Shown here: positions 1 through 8,491 of the stretch, one piece after another
How positions within the stretch are numbered: position 1 is the first letter of the stretch
Layout of the letters: every line of letters starts with the position of its first letter
Source: Cyclobacteriaceae bacterium
Lineage (GTDB): Bacteria > Bacteroidota > Bacteroidia > Cytophagales > Cyclobacteriaceae
Direction: 5' to 3'
DNA: 64,000 bases
NCBI GenBank assembly: GCA_016787645.1
Contig: JAEUUF010000002.1
Location: 124,001 to 188,000 of the forward strand
Program-made: the position numbers and the translations under genes
Notes under the pieces: generated by a model
Told to the model about the DNA's origin: nothing
Databases searched by the model: none
Seen by the model: the letters and a program-made list of their open reading frames with translations, nothing else

Positions 1-1652
1 CAATTGCCTGCACGGATGGACTGGACAGCAACCTGAATAACCCCAGCGCTTTGTCGCCCGAACAAGCCAGCAATGAGTTTGTTTGGAACGGCATCCAGCT
101 GAACTTCCAGAACTTCTTCCTGAATGTCACGGATTTCGGTCAGGATATTACTCGCATGCGGAACCTGTATGGTGCCACTTATGAAAACGCGTATACGCAG
201 AACAGCTTCAACGGCATTTGGCTGAGCGCATATTCGGATATCATGGTGAACGGGAATCTCCTTCTGAGCAAGACGAAGGAGAATCCTGCCACTGCAGAAG
301 TGGAATACAATCCTTTCTACCAGGGTACTACCAAAGTGATGAAAGCGTATACACTGATGACGCTGGTTGACTTCTTCGGTGATGTACCTTATGCTGAGGC
401 ATTGAATCCTGCTGAGTTCTTTCCTGCCGCTCAGAGTGGCGCAGTAGTCTATGACTCAGCAAAAGCTTTGCTGGACGCAGCCGTGGTGGATCTTGCAGCA
501 GTGGTAACTGGTACTCCTAAGCCTGCCCAGGACATGTTCTATGGGGGCAATGCGGTGAAATGGCGTAAAGCAGCCACGTCGCTTCTGCTGAAGTGGCATC
601 TCAATCGCCGTCTTATTGATGCTGCTGGCTCCAAGACCGCAATTGCGGCCCTGGTGGCTGGCGGGAATCTGATTACTGCCAGCGCTGATGACTTCGTGTT
701 TACGTACTCTGCCAATAGCCAGAGCGCTCCAAATACGTACCATCCCTGGTTTTATGGAAGCTACCTGACCAGCAGTGGTCCTTATATGTCGAACTCGTAC
801 ATGAAAGAGCTTTATGACGCTAAGGGCCTGAAGGATCCGCGTATTCGGTATTATTTCTATCGCCAGGTTAACCAGCCTACGACGGATGTAAACGAGTTGA
901 CGTGTTCAATTCCTGTATTCCCGTATACGACCTTCCCACCTGCTCACTACCCTCCTGGAACGGCGTATTGCCAATTGCCGGAAGGCTATTGGGGACGTGA
1001 CCACCTGAATTTCGAAGGAACTCCTCCGGATGGTCTGAAGAAAACTACGTACGGAGTATACCCCGCCGGCGGACGGTTTGATGCCAATGATGCTAAACCA
1101 GTGACCGATCAAGGTCTTGCATCGGGCGGAAGAGGAAGGGGTATTCTTCCCTTCATGCTGAGTTCATATGTACAATTCATGCTTGCTGAGTATGAGCTCA
1201 CCTTGAATAACAACTCGGCAGCCGCACGTGTATTGTTGGATCAAGCCACCCGAGGTTCGATTAACAAGGTGATTAACTTTATACCTTCGGCATCGAACCC
1301 CTCGTTTGTTCCTTCGGCAACGGGTATTAACAACTACGTTAACGTGGTGCTCTCTCGTTATGATGGTGCACCTATCCCCCCGAATGCAACTGTGGCGGAG
1401 AACCAATTGGACATTATTGCCAAGGAATATTGGGTAGCTCTCTGGGGTAACGGTGTTGAGGCTTACAACCTTTACCGCCGGACCGGTAAGCCGGCTAACA
1501 TGCAGCCTGCCCTTGCGGCCAACCCTGGCCACATTTATCGGTCCTACACGTACCCTGGCGTTTACATCGTTCGTAACAACAAGGCCGTGCAGAAACCGAA
1601 TAACGACGTACAGGTGTTCTGGGACACAAACCCGGCAGGATTTATCTATTAA
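1..1652 (+). CDS. SusD/RagB-family outer-membrane lipoprotein, 5' end outside window
   Basis: A surface lipoprotein that, with a SusC-type TonB-dependent porin, captures glycans or peptides at the outer membrane. The reading frame is open from base 3 and starts IACTDGLDSN, so the cysteine at bases 9-11 is probably the lipidated residue and only about 20 signal-peptide residues lie outside the window. The TTG at 51 is therefore not the true start. About 550 residues are visible, normal for the family. The N-terminal half is the helical TPR-like scaffold (TLMTLVDFFGDVPYAEAL is typical), and the C-terminal half contains ILPFMLSSYVQFMLAEYEL. It best fits the SusD-like_2 branch (inference). The susC partner should lie just upstream of the window. 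The next gene starts 17 bases downstream in the same direction. Confidence 0.9.
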   Translation, partial: IACTDGLDSNLNNPSALSPEQASNEFVWNGIQLNFQNFFLNVTDFGQDITRMRNLYGATYENAYTQNSFNGIWLSAYSDIMVNGNLLLSKTKENPATAEVEYNPFYQGTTKVMKAYTLMTLVDFFGDVPYAEALNPAEFFPAAQSGAVVYDSAKALLDAAVVDLAAVVTGTPKPAQDMFYGGNAVKWRKAATSLLLKWHLNRRLIDAAGSKTAIAALVAGGNLITASADDFVFTYSANSQSAPNTYHPWFYGSYLTSSGPYMSNSYMKELYDAKGLKDPRIRYYFYRQVNQPTTDVNELTCSIPVFPYTTFPPAHYPPGTAYCQLPEGYWGRDHLNFEGTPPDGLKKTTYGVYPAGGRFDANDAKPVTDQGLASGGRGRGILPFMLSSYVQFMLAEYELTLNNNSAAARVLLDQATRGSINKVINFIPSASNPSFVPSATGINNYVNVVLSRYDGAPIPPNATVAENQLDIIAKEYWVALWGNGVEAYNLYRRTGKPANMQPALAANPGHIYRSYTYPGVYIVRNNKAVQKPNNDVQVFWDTNPAGFIY

Positions 1653-1669
1653 TCTAATTGAAGAACATC

Positions 1670-2623
1670 ATGAAAAAGAGATATGGTTTTATAGTATTCC
1701 TGTTGCTGATGGCGGCGGGATTTTCCTGCACGGACAAAAGCACTTACCCCGTTGATTTTGATCAACTGAACAACTCCAACGGAGGTATTTTGTCACAGGT
1801 TAGTGTGCTTTCTGTTGCTTTTGACAAGTTCAATATTCCTTCGGCCAAGTATGAATTGGTCCTGGAGGCCAACGATCGCGACCGCGGCAGGCTGTTCACT
1901 TCGGTGGATGTGTTTGTAAAGTTCACCGATCGGACACCGACCTCGCCCAATGGAAACAATTCCAAAGCCGAAGTGAAACTGAAGACGTACCAGAATGCGG
2001 AGTTTGTGAATGATCCAACCACCGGGTTGCCTCGTTTGACAGTTAGCATTACCGCTCCGGAGACGTTGACGGCACTTGGCCTTGTAGCCGGTGAACTCGA
2101 AGGTTCTGATCAGTTTGTTTATCGCCAGGCGATGAACTTCCCTGATGGCCGCGTGTTCTCCAGCAACAACGTAAGTACTGCCATCGCTTCTGGCGGGGGT
2201 GTATATAAATCGCCTTTCCAGAACGTCGTTGCGGTAGTTTGCCCTTCGGATATCGGTGGAAGCATCAGCTATACGACTGTAGTAACTGCAGCCGTGGTGC
2301 CGATAGCCCCCTGCTTGCCTTCGGTGAGTGGTACGACGACCTGGACCGTATTGGGACCTGGAGCGTACTCAGTAGCTGATGCAACGTTTGGTCAGTATGC
2401 CTGTGCCTGGAATGATAACCCGGCATCAGGTGTTACCCTCAACGATGCATGTAACAAGCTGTCGCTCACTGGCAGTGATCAGTATGGTTTGATCTACACC
2501 TTTGTCATCACCGGTAATACAGGTACAGTACTTACTATTAACTGGTCCAATGACTACGGAGATGCAGGAACCACGACACTCCAACGGGCAGGCAAGACCT
2601 GGCCTGCGGGTCTGACGTTCTAA
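1670..2623 (+). CDS. Lipoprotein of a SusCD-type locus, function unknown
   Basis: A predicted lipoprotein of 317 residues. The chosen start (ATG 1670) gives MKKRYGFIVFLLLMAAGFSC, a clean signal peptide with a cysteine lipobox; a TTG at 1658 would only add four residues. The mature part looks beta-rich: an N-terminal region (about 30-150) with alternating hydrophobic strands, then a Thr/Ser/Gly-rich region (about 200-317) with five cysteines. It sits in the slot that SusE/F-like surface glycan-binding or accessory proteins usually occupy, right after susD and followed by a strong terminator, so a role with the SusCD pair is inferred from position. I recognise no specific family. Confidence 0.8.
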   Translation: MKKRYGFIVFLLLMAAGFSCTDKSTYPVDFDQLNNSNGGILSQVSVLSVAFDKFNIPSAKYELVLEANDRDRGRLFTSVDVFVKFTDRTPTSPNGNNSKAEVKLKTYQNAEFVNDPTTGLPRLTVSITAPETLTALGLVAGELEGSDQFVYRQAMNFPDGRVFSSNNVSTAIASGGGVYKSPFQNVVAVVCPSDIGGSISYTTVVTAAVVPIAPCLPSVSGTTTWTVLGPGAYSVADATFGQYACAWNDNPASGVTLNDACNKLSLTGSDQYGLIYTFVITGNTGTVLTINWSNDYGDAGTTTLQRAGKTWPAGLTF

Positions 2624-2644
2624 TCATCGATTAACCGTTTAGCG

Positions 2645-2674
2645 AAAAGCCCGGCAAAAAAAGCCGGGCTTTTC
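2645..2674 (+). terminator. Rho-independent terminator of the SusCD-type operon
   Basis: A perfect 11-bp inverted repeat, AAAAGCCCGGC (2645-2655) and GCCGGGCTTTT (2663-2673), separated by seven A residues, with the T-run as part of the right arm. It lies 22 bases after the stop of the lipoprotein gene. Confidence 0.9.
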
Positions 2675-2687
2675 TTATTATTGTGGG

Positions 2688-3398
2688 ATGATGCGGATAA
2701 TAACACAGGTTTGCTTTTTGTTTTTCCTCCCGTTGATAGTGGTAGGACAGGTAAGCAACACGGAACTACGAACAACATTGTTGGTCAAGGACCTGGAAAG
2801 GGAATCGAGACCCTTTCGAAGTGCCAGTAATGGCCCTGAAGTTGACGGAGACCCTTATTTTACGCCTTCGTGGTGTGGAGGGACTATCACATTATACCGT
2901 GAAAACAAGACCTATCAGGTTCATGCTTTGAAGTACGATGTTCTTAACTACGGCATCGATCTTCTTTTCGAGAATGATGTATTAAAATCCCTGGATGGGG
3001 GTCTTGTGCAGTCATTTGAATACAAAGATTCGCTGACGAACCTGCCTCATCGCTTTGTCAATGGAAAGGATTTTACACGGGATGGAGTGCCTGTACATGG
3101 ATTCCTGGAGGTTTTGTGCTGGGGAAAGGTGGATGTTTACTCCTACGTTGAGGCAACCTTGCTAAGACCAAACTACAACATGGCGCTGGCCACGGGTAAC
3201 AAGAATTACCAGATATCAAAAAAGAAGATCATGTTGTACAGTCCTGGCACTGAATTGCGGCCGCTGAACAAGAAAGAGCTCACAAAAATCTGGAGTGAGA
3301 GGGCACAAGAGATGGACAAATTTCAAAGGATCAATAAGCTGAGCTTGTCCCGGGAGCGTGACCTGATGCTGATGATCGACTACTTCAATACGCTCTGA
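2688..3398 (+). CDS. Secreted protein of unknown function
   Basis: A 236-residue protein with a cleavable signal peptide (MMRIITQVCFLFFLPLIVVG, then QVSN). The mature part contains a WCGGTITLY segment and looks beta-rich up to about residue 170 (TYQVHALKYDVLNYGIDLLF), followed by a basic C-terminal helix with many Lys, Arg and Glu residues (about 200-232). The beta part resembles the secreted proteins of unknown role that are common in Bacteroidota, but I cannot name a family. It starts 14 bases after the upstream terminator, so it is probably its own unit, and it converges on the DUF2911 pseudogene. Confidence 0.7.
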   Translation: MMRIITQVCFLFFLPLIVVGQVSNTELRTTLLVKDLERESRPFRSASNGPEVDGDPYFTPSWCGGTITLYRENKTYQVHALKYDVLNYGIDLLFENDVLKSLDGGLVQSFEYKDSLTNLPHRFVNGKDFTRDGVPVHGFLEVLCWGKVDVYSYVEATLLRPNYNMALATGNKNYQISKKKIMLYSPGTELRPLNKKELTKIWSERAQEMDKFQRINKLSLSRERDLMLMIDYFNTL

Positions 3399-3407
3399 AT
3401 GCAAATC

Positions 3408-3450
3408 CCAGGTTTCAAATCCGAGGATTCACCTCGAATCTGAAACCTGG
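3408..3450. terminator. Imperfect 19-bp inverted repeat between convergent genes
   Basis: The arms CCAGGTTTCAAATCCGAGG (3408-3426) and CCTCGAATCTGAAACCTGG (3432-3450) pair across a 5-base loop, with two non-matching positions that can be G-T wobbles on one strand or the other. It lies between two convergent genes and could be a bidirectional terminator or an interspersed palindrome. There is no strong T-run on either side. Confidence 0.55.
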
Positions 3451-3463
3451 AAATTACTAACTG

Positions 3464-3976
3464 CTAACCCTTCTTGATGGAAAAGGCCACCAGGGTGTTT
3501 TCCCACTGAAGGGTAACTTGATTCTTCTCCACGGCCATGGCAAAGGTTTCCACGAATGAAGCAGTCTTGCCGGCTTTCACATTGACCCTCAGTACATCAT
3601 TCTCCTGCTTGTAATCGTAAGCGCCCCATTGTCCCTTGTGGTTTTGAAAAATGATTGTCCATTCTGATTCCCCGGGAATGGTGAAAAGTTAATACTTCCC
3701 GGCGGCGAGAGCCTGTCCCTCCACTTTGATGGCCTTGTCAATCTCGAAGACCGTAGCTTCATTGGCTCCTGTGCGCCACACCTTTCCGAAGGGCTCAATT
3801 CCTCCCAGCATCTTCCTGCCTTTGGCAGAGGGTGCAGAGCAGTCAATCTTGACCTTCACACCGTCGATTGTACCTGTGGCGGTCTTGGGCGGGCTGGGGC
3901 GTTTGCTCTTGTCCTGGGCCAGCACCAGCGTGCAAGCGAGGGCTAGCATGAATACCGTAAAAAGGGTTCTTTTCAT
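3464..3976 (-). pseudogene. DUF2911 family protein broken by an in-frame TAA
   Basis: The frame encodes a 170-residue secreted DUF2911 protein of unknown function: signal peptide (MKRTLFTVFMLALACTLVLA), then the family core with KVWRTGANEAT and LAAGKY. A TAA codon at 3691-3689 interrupts it after residue 95. Translation beyond it in the same frame continues the family without a shift: LFTIPGESEWTIIFQNHKGQ, then GAYDYKQENDVLRV, and a normal end SIKKG at 3464. The family usually has Ser where the stop lies, so TCA to TAA is the simplest change. It may be a recent null mutation, a sequencing error, or rare read-through. The intact second half argues for a very recent event. Confidence 0.85.
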
Positions 3977-4017
3977 AAGAATGGAAGGTTTAAGTTGATA
4001 CGAATAGATGACTTTCT

Positions 4018-4037
4018 AACGGCAGGATACTGCCGTT
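4018..4037 (-). terminator. Perfect 8-bp hairpin downstream of ffh
   Basis: AACGGCAG (4018-4025) and CTGCCGTT (4030-4037) form a perfect stem around a 4-base loop. It lies 38 bases past the ffh stop on the minus strand and before the DUF2911 start. There is no T-run, so it is either a weak terminator or a stability hairpin in the DUF2911 leader. Confidence 0.45.
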
Positions 4038-4075
4038 GGTTCAGCCTTTAAAGACAAAGTTTGGAGACGTTGGGT

Positions 4076-5407
4076 CTACCGCCCAAAGGGATTCAGCGCA
4101 GACAACGCACGCTTACCGCCTCCCATTTTGTTCATGGTTTTCATCATCTTACGGAGGTCCGAGAATTGCTTTAATAACTGGTTAACCTGTTGAATAGTGG
4201 TTCCGCTTCCGCGGGCAATTCGCTCTTTCCGGCTGCTGTTGATGATTTCAGGGTTCTCTCGCTCTTCCAGGGTCATTGACCTGATGATGGCTTCCAGCGG
4301 TTTGAATGCATTATCGTCCACATTGATATCCTTCATTGCCTTTCCCATGCCCGGAATCATTCCCAGGAGATCTTTCATGTTGCCCATTTTCTTGATCTGG
4401 GCCAGCTGGTTGAGAAAGTCGTTCAGGTCAAACTGGTTCTTTCGGATCTTCTTTTGCAGGCGGGCTGCTTCTTCCTGGTCAAAGGATTCCTGGGCCTTTT
4501 CCACGAGGCCGACCACGTCGCCCATACCAAGGATGCGACCGGCCATTCGGTCCGGGTAAAACCGGTCGAGGGCCTCCATCTTCTCGCCGGAACTGGTAAA
4601 CTTGATAGGTTTTTCGGTTACCCGGCGAATGGAGAGCGCGGCACCACCACGGGTATCACCATCCATTTTGCTGAGCACTACACCATCGAAGTTAATTCGA
4701 TCGTTGAAGGCTTTGGCCGTGTTCACCGCATCCTGTCCGGTCATGGCGTCGACGACGAAGAGTGTTTCAGAGGGCTTTAACTCTTCCTTCAGCGACGCAA
4801 TTTCATTCATCATCTCTTCGTCGACCGCAAGGCGACCCGCGGTATCGATAATGACGATGCGATGGTTGCTTTTGCGGGCATGGTCAAGGGCCCCCCTGGC
4901 AATTTTCAGGGGATCCTTTGTTTCCAGGTCCGCATACACATCGACACCGATCTGACCGCCTAACACCTTTAGCTGATCAATCGCAGCGGGCCGATATACG
5001 TCGCAGGCTGCCAGCAGTACCTGACGACCCTGGCGCTTGAGGTAGTTCGCCAATTTTCCTGAAAAGGTGGTTTTACCGGATCCCTGGAGCCCGGCGATGA
5101 GAATTACGGCGGGATTGCCTTCAATCCGAATGTCTTCACTTTCGCCGCCCATCAGGCGGGTGAGTTCGTCATTGGTTATTTTCGTCAGCAGTTGGCCGGG
5201 TGAAATGGCAGTAAGCACATTTTCGCCCATTGCTTTCACCTTGATTTCATCCGTGACTTCCTTGGCCACCTTGTAGTTGACGTCAGCATCGATGAGCGCC
5301 TTGCGGATCTCCTTGATGGTACCGGCAACGTTGATTTCTGTAATACGGCCCTGACCTTTCAGTGTCTGAATGGCCTTTTCAATCTTCTGACTTAAACTTT
5401 CAAACAT
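4076..5407 (-). CDS. ffh: Signal recognition particle protein Ffh (SRP54)
   Basis: The GTPase of the signal recognition particle. It binds signal sequences of nascent membrane proteins together with 4.5S RNA and docks to FtsY. At 443 residues it has the usual length. The N domain covers about 1-90. The G domain shows the P-loop GLQGSGKTT (106-114), DTAGR (188-192) and SKMDGD (246-251). The methionine-rich M domain runs from about 300 to 430 (GMIPGMGKAM, KMMKTMNKMGGG). The gene stands alone between the DUF2911 pseudogene and moeA, both on the same strand. Confidence 0.97.
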   Translation of the reverse strand: MFESLSQKIEKAIQTLKGQGRITEINVAGTIKEIRKALIDADVNYKVAKEVTDEIKVKAMGENVLTAISPGQLLTKITNDELTRLMGGESEDIRIEGNPAVILIAGLQGSGKTTFSGKLANYLKRQGRQVLLAACDVYRPAAIDQLKVLGGQIGVDVYADLETKDPLKIARGALDHARKSNHRIVIIDTAGRLAVDEEMMNEIASLKEELKPSETLFVVDAMTGQDAVNTAKAFNDRINFDGVVLSKMDGDTRGGAALSIRRVTEKPIKFTSSGEKMEALDRFYPDRMAGRILGMGDVVGLVEKAQESFDQEEAARLQKKIRKNQFDLNDFLNQLAQIKKMGNMKDLLGMIPGMGKAMKDINVDDNAFKPLEAIIRSMTLEERENPEIINSSRKERIARGSGTTIQQVNQLLKQFSDLRKMMKTMNKMGGGKRALSALNPFGR

Positions 5408-5518
5408 TACCTGGATGGAAGGATTTAAGGATTTTTGTTCGATATGGCCAGGGCGAGGTGTTGAATCCTGGCTTAAGCCGCGAAGATAGGAGGATAGGCA
5501 AAGGGGTGCAAATGGCGC

Positions 5519-6718
5519 TTAATACGCCTTACGGAACGGTATCAGCGGGAGTACTTCGCCGGCAGCGCAGGAGGGCTTACCCAACGGGATTTCGAGGAAG
5601 CTGTCAACCTCACGGAGGTTGGCAAAATCGCCGGAACCACCTCCCGGTACAGGGTAGGCAACCTGGGTACCGCCTTCATTTTTTACTTTGACTTGCAGGA
5701 AGTGGGTGAGGTCAGGATTCTTCATATCGATAGCGGAAGCCAAAGCGGCAAACTCAGCTTCTTCCGAAATGCCCATAGTTCCAAGCAACCAGGGCCGAAT
5801 GTATCGGTAAAAGCAGAGGAACGAGGACACGGGATTGCCTGGCAGTCCGAAAATGACTTGCTTTCTCGTCGTCCCAAAGAACAGGGGCTTACCGGGCTTT
5901 TGGCTGACCTGGTGGAAAATGGTGGTGACGCCAAGATCCTTCAAGACGGCTGGTACGAAGTCAAACTTCCCTTTTGAAACTCCTCCACTCAAGATGATCA
6001 GCTCAAATGTGTTGAACAGCCTGCCCAGTTCCCGTTCCATGGCATTGCGATCATCCACCAGGTGAAATAGCTGGGGGGTAGACCCCAGGGAGTGGAGTGC
6101 AGCGCTCAGTGCATAACTGTTGGAGCGGCGAATCTGGTGTGGCTGGGGGCGGTCATGAATGTCGACCAACTCGTTGCCTGTTGAAACGATCGCGGTCAAT
6201 GGAAATCGATATACATCTGCCTCCAGTCGCCCCACGGCGGCAAGCAAAGCAACTTCGCTGGAGGCGATGCGAATACCCGGAGTGAGAATGGTATCCCCGC
6301 GTTTGGCGTCCAGCGCGCGGGAATGAATACACTGGCCACGGGTGATGTTCTTGGTTTTTATCTTGGCCAATTCGTTGACAACCGTAACATCCTCATACCG
6401 GATCACGGTATCGCAGCCGATTGGTAACATAGCCCCGGTCATTACTTCGATGCAGTTCTTGTCGTTCTTGAGTGTCAACCGAGGTTGACCTGCTGGTTGC
6501 ATTCCCTCCACGCGAAATCCTTCCCAGCCCTCCTCAATGGCCTGGTAATTTATGGCGATGCCATCCATGGCCACACGGTCGAAAGGCGGGAAGTCACGGT
6601 CGGCTTTGATCGCTTCAGCCAGCACGCGTCCTTCGGCTTGTTCGATCGTGATGCGCTCCACGGCGGGCTTGAGCGATTGTTCCTTGATAAGCCGGGTGGC
6701 TTCTGCAACACTGACCAT
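5519..6718 (-). CDS. moeA: Molybdopterin molybdenumtransferase MoeA
   Basis: Inserts molybdate into adenylylated molybdopterin in the last step of basic molybdenum cofactor synthesis. The protein has 399 residues, typical for MoeA. Family segments are visible in order: PPFDRVAMDGIA (about 44-55), the substrate-site strand VMTGAMLPIGCDTVIRYED (about 93-111), the MoCF fold with STGNELVD and LSGGVSKGKFDFV, and FGLPGNPVSS before the C-terminal beta domain. It is divergent from moaC with only 33 bases between the starts, so the promoters of both genes must overlap there or lie inside the genes. Confidence 0.96.
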   Translation of the reverse strand: MVSVAEATRLIKEQSLKPAVERITIEQAEGRVLAEAIKADRDFPPFDRVAMDGIAINYQAIEEGWEGFRVEGMQPAGQPRLTLKNDKNCIEVMTGAMLPIGCDTVIRYEDVTVVNELAKIKTKNITRGQCIHSRALDAKRGDTILTPGIRIASSEVALLAAVGRLEADVYRFPLTAIVSTGNELVDIHDRPQPHQIRRSNSYALSAALHSLGSTPQLFHLVDDRNAMERELGRLFNTFELIILSGGVSKGKFDFVPAVLKDLGVTTIFHQVSQKPGKPLFFGTTRKQVIFGLPGNPVSSFLCFYRYIRPWLLGTMGISEEAEFAALASAIDMKNPDLTHFLQVKVKNEGGTQVAYPVPGGGSGDFANLREVDSFLEIPLGKPSCAAGEVLPLIPFRKAY

Positions 6719-6751
6719 GAAATGGTTATTTTTGATTCAAGATAAAAAGAA

Positions 6752-7228
6752 ATGAAGAGGAAGCTAAGTCATGTGGGCCCGTCCGGGAATCCACGGATGG
6801 TCAATGTTTCGGCCAAGAAGGTTACTCTCCGGACCGCTCAGGCACAAGCGAAGGTGTGGCTGGGTCGAAGTATCATCCGCGAGTTAAAGCAGAACGAACT
6901 CATGTCCGCAAAAGGCCCGGTTTTTCAAACGGCTATCCTGGCAGGTATTCAAGGTGCAAAAAAGACGGCTGACCTGATTCCCCTCTGTCATCCGCTTGGC
7001 CTGGATGACTGTTCGGTTACCATCCACGTAGAAGGGGAGTACGCCATTGTGAATGCTGCCGCATCCCTCGCGGCGAAAACAGGGGTTGAAATGGAGGCAC
7101 TCACAGCGGCCGCGGTAGCCTCGCTTACAATTTACGATATGTGCAAGGCCCTGTCCCACGACATCCGGATCGAATCAATCCAGTTGATGAGCAAGAAGGG
7201 GGGTAAGCGGGATTTCACGCGCCAATAG
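6752..7228 (+). CDS. moaC: Cyclic pyranopterin monophosphate synthase MoaC
   Basis: Converts the MoaA product, 3',8-cyclo-7,8-dihydro-GTP, to cyclic pyranopterin monophosphate in molybdenum cofactor synthesis. The 158 residues match the family. Signature segments are KKTADLIPLCHPLGL (about 70-84), the catalytic loop AAKTGVEMEAL (about 109-119), DMCKALS, and the closing KKGGKRDF. It is divergent from moeA and followed by a non-coding stretch. Confidence 0.96.
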   Translation: MKRKLSHVGPSGNPRMVNVSAKKVTLRTAQAQAKVWLGRSIIRELKQNELMSAKGPVFQTAILAGIQGAKKTADLIPLCHPLGLDDCSVTIHVEGEYAIVNAAASLAAKTGVEMEALTAAAVASLTIYDMCKALSHDIRIESIQLMSKKGGKRDFTRQ

Positions 7229-7470
7229 GATTTCTGGTGCTGGAGTGTACAAACCTTACATGGTTTGCAAGATTTCCATGACGGTGCCTGACAAATTGAA
7301 ATGGCCACATGATAAGTCAGTTACGATCCGTGTATTCAATTTAAAATTGAATTGCTGGAGCAACTCTTTTGCAAAATTTGCCACAAACCCTACAGGCCGG
7401 CCTCTGTATATACAATTGCAGTGATTGAGTAGGGGAATGGTACTAGTTTGGTCTGCTGTCTTTAGTGGCT
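7229..7470. other. Intergenic stretch after moaC with two inverted repeats
   Basis: No gene is supported here. CAAACC (7250-7255) and GGTTTG (7262-7267) form a short hairpin that could mark the end of the moaC transcript. ATTCAATTT A AAATTGAAT at 7334-7352 is a perfect palindrome around one central base, upstream of the small gene at 7471, and could be an operator or an AT-rich promoter element. I do not recognise a riboswitch. Confidence 0.4.
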
Positions 7471-7611
7471 ATGAGGCGATCAAAATTTGTACTACCGGAA
7501 ATCAATCCAATCCTCGTCGACCTGGTTATGGTCTTGGCGATATCGTTCGTCATGTCGGCGGTGCTGTTTACAGCCGGCTATATGGTCTTTGTGAAACTGG
7601 CGGGCCAGTAG
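7471..7611 (+). CDS. Possible 46-residue single-span membrane protein
   Basis: A short frame starting ATG 7471 and ending TAG 7609-7611. It encodes a basic start (MRRSKFV), one hydrophobic span of about 27 residues (roughly 14-40, containing LVMVLAISFVMSAVLFTAGY) and a short tail ending KLAGQ. It has the profile of a genuine small membrane protein rather than random sequence, but no homology is recognised and there is no strong ribosome binding site. GTG at 7465 is an alternative start. It lies between moaC (same strand) and moaE (convergent, 9 bases away), so any link to molybdenum cofactor or molybdoenzymes is only positional. Confidence 0.4.
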   Translation: MRRSKFVLPEINPILVDLVMVLAISFVMSAVLFTAGYMVFVKLAGQ

Positions 7612-7620
7612 AAGTTATGG

Positions 7621-8058
7621 CTAGTTAAGTTGGGTGGACGCCGTGGTCTGTGGCCGTGCCCCAACCCATTCTTCCCCATCTTCAAACACTTCTTTCTTGA
7701 AAATCGGAACGTTTTCTTTAAGCCGATCGATAATGTACTGGCAGGCTTCAAAGGACTCCTTTCGATGTTTTGTGGAGACAGCGACAACGACAGCCACTTC
7801 TCCCGGCTTGAGGGTGCCAACGCGGTGACTCACAGCCCATCCCATCAATGGCCAGCGGTGAGCGGCATCGTCGATGATCTTTCGTGTTTCGTTCACGGCC
7901 ATGCTTTCATACGCTTCGTACTCCAGCCACACCACATTCTTGTTATGTGCCGTGTTTCGTACGGTACCAATAAAAACATTAACGGCCCCCGCACCAAGGC
8001 TGGAGGCCGTTTCAATGACCTTTGGGATGTCAATCGGCTTTTCGGTGATCTTGATCAT
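7621..8058 (-). CDS. moaE: Molybdopterin synthase catalytic subunit MoaE
   Basis: The large subunit of molybdopterin synthase, which transfers sulfur from MoaD thiocarboxylate to cyclic pyranopterin monophosphate. The start at 8058 (MIKITEKPIDI) gives 145 residues, the normal size; the frame stays open to 8274, but the extra 72 residues have no MoaE character. Motifs: GAVNVFIGTVRN (about 23-34), LEYEAYESMA, HRVGTLKPGEVAVVVAVS, HRKESFEAC and the catalytic-lysine region VPIFKKEVFEDGEEW. It is 136 bases downstream of moaD on the same strand and probably co-transcribed with it. Confidence 0.95.
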   Translation of the reverse strand: MIKITEKPIDIPKVIETASSLGAGAVNVFIGTVRNTAHNKNVVWLEYEAYESMAVNETRKIIDDAAHRWPLMGWAVSHRVGTLKPGEVAVVVAVSTKHRKESFEACQYIIDRLKENVPIFKKEVFEDGEEWVGARPQTTASTQLN

Positions 8059-8194
8059 ATGAGTGGTGTTTTGAGTATCAGAAATTACTGAATGAATGTA
8101 CCTATCCCACTCGGGGCGGTCAATGAGTTTTGTCAGAATATTTCCAACCGATGTCGGATGGGCACAAACCAGCGCGGAATCGCCTGTAGGGGCG

Positions 8195-8431
8195 TTAGCC
8201 ACCGCTGACCGGCGGTATGAGCACCACCTCGTCTCCGGCCTCGAGTACGGTTTGCTCGTCGGCATAAGCCTCATTTACAGCGATCATGAGCGAGGACAGT
8301 TCCCGGAGGGCGGGATAGGACTCCAGAAGGGCATTTCTCACCTCGCGGACGGTAGTCCCCGAAACCTCGATCATCGTGATTCCCCCGGTTATTTCCCGGG
8401 CAATTCCGTATGCGGTAATTCGGACCTTCAT
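8195..8431 (-). CDS. moaD: Molybdopterin synthase sulfur carrier subunit MoaD
   Basis: A ubiquitin-like sulfur carrier whose C-terminal Gly-Gly is adenylated and thiocarboxylated, then donates sulfur in the MoaD-MoaE complex. The protein has 78 residues with a beta-grasp pattern and the essential end VLIPPVSGG. It is upstream of moaE on the minus strand and divergent from moaA (60 bases between starts), so one short region probably carries both promoters. Confidence 0.93.
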   Translation of the reverse strand: MKVRITAYGIAREITGGITMIEVSGTTVREVRNALLESYPALRELSSLMIAVNEAYADEQTVLEAGDEVVLIPPVSGG

Positions 8432-8491
8432 GGATTTGGAGTTTCAAGCTACACTTTTTCATTGGACGATGCCTAACTTACGGCCTCCGCC

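Noticed and set aside
7229-7470. Molybdenum cofactor riboswitch upstream of moaE or the small gene
   Set aside because: Only a short hairpin and a palindrome are visible. The conserved Moco-motif architecture is not recognised, and the region is not in the leader of moaA or moaE.
8059-8274. Extension of moaE upstream to 8274
   Set aside because: The added 72 residues have no MoaE character, would overlap moaD, and MoaE proteins start at MIKI-like sequence.
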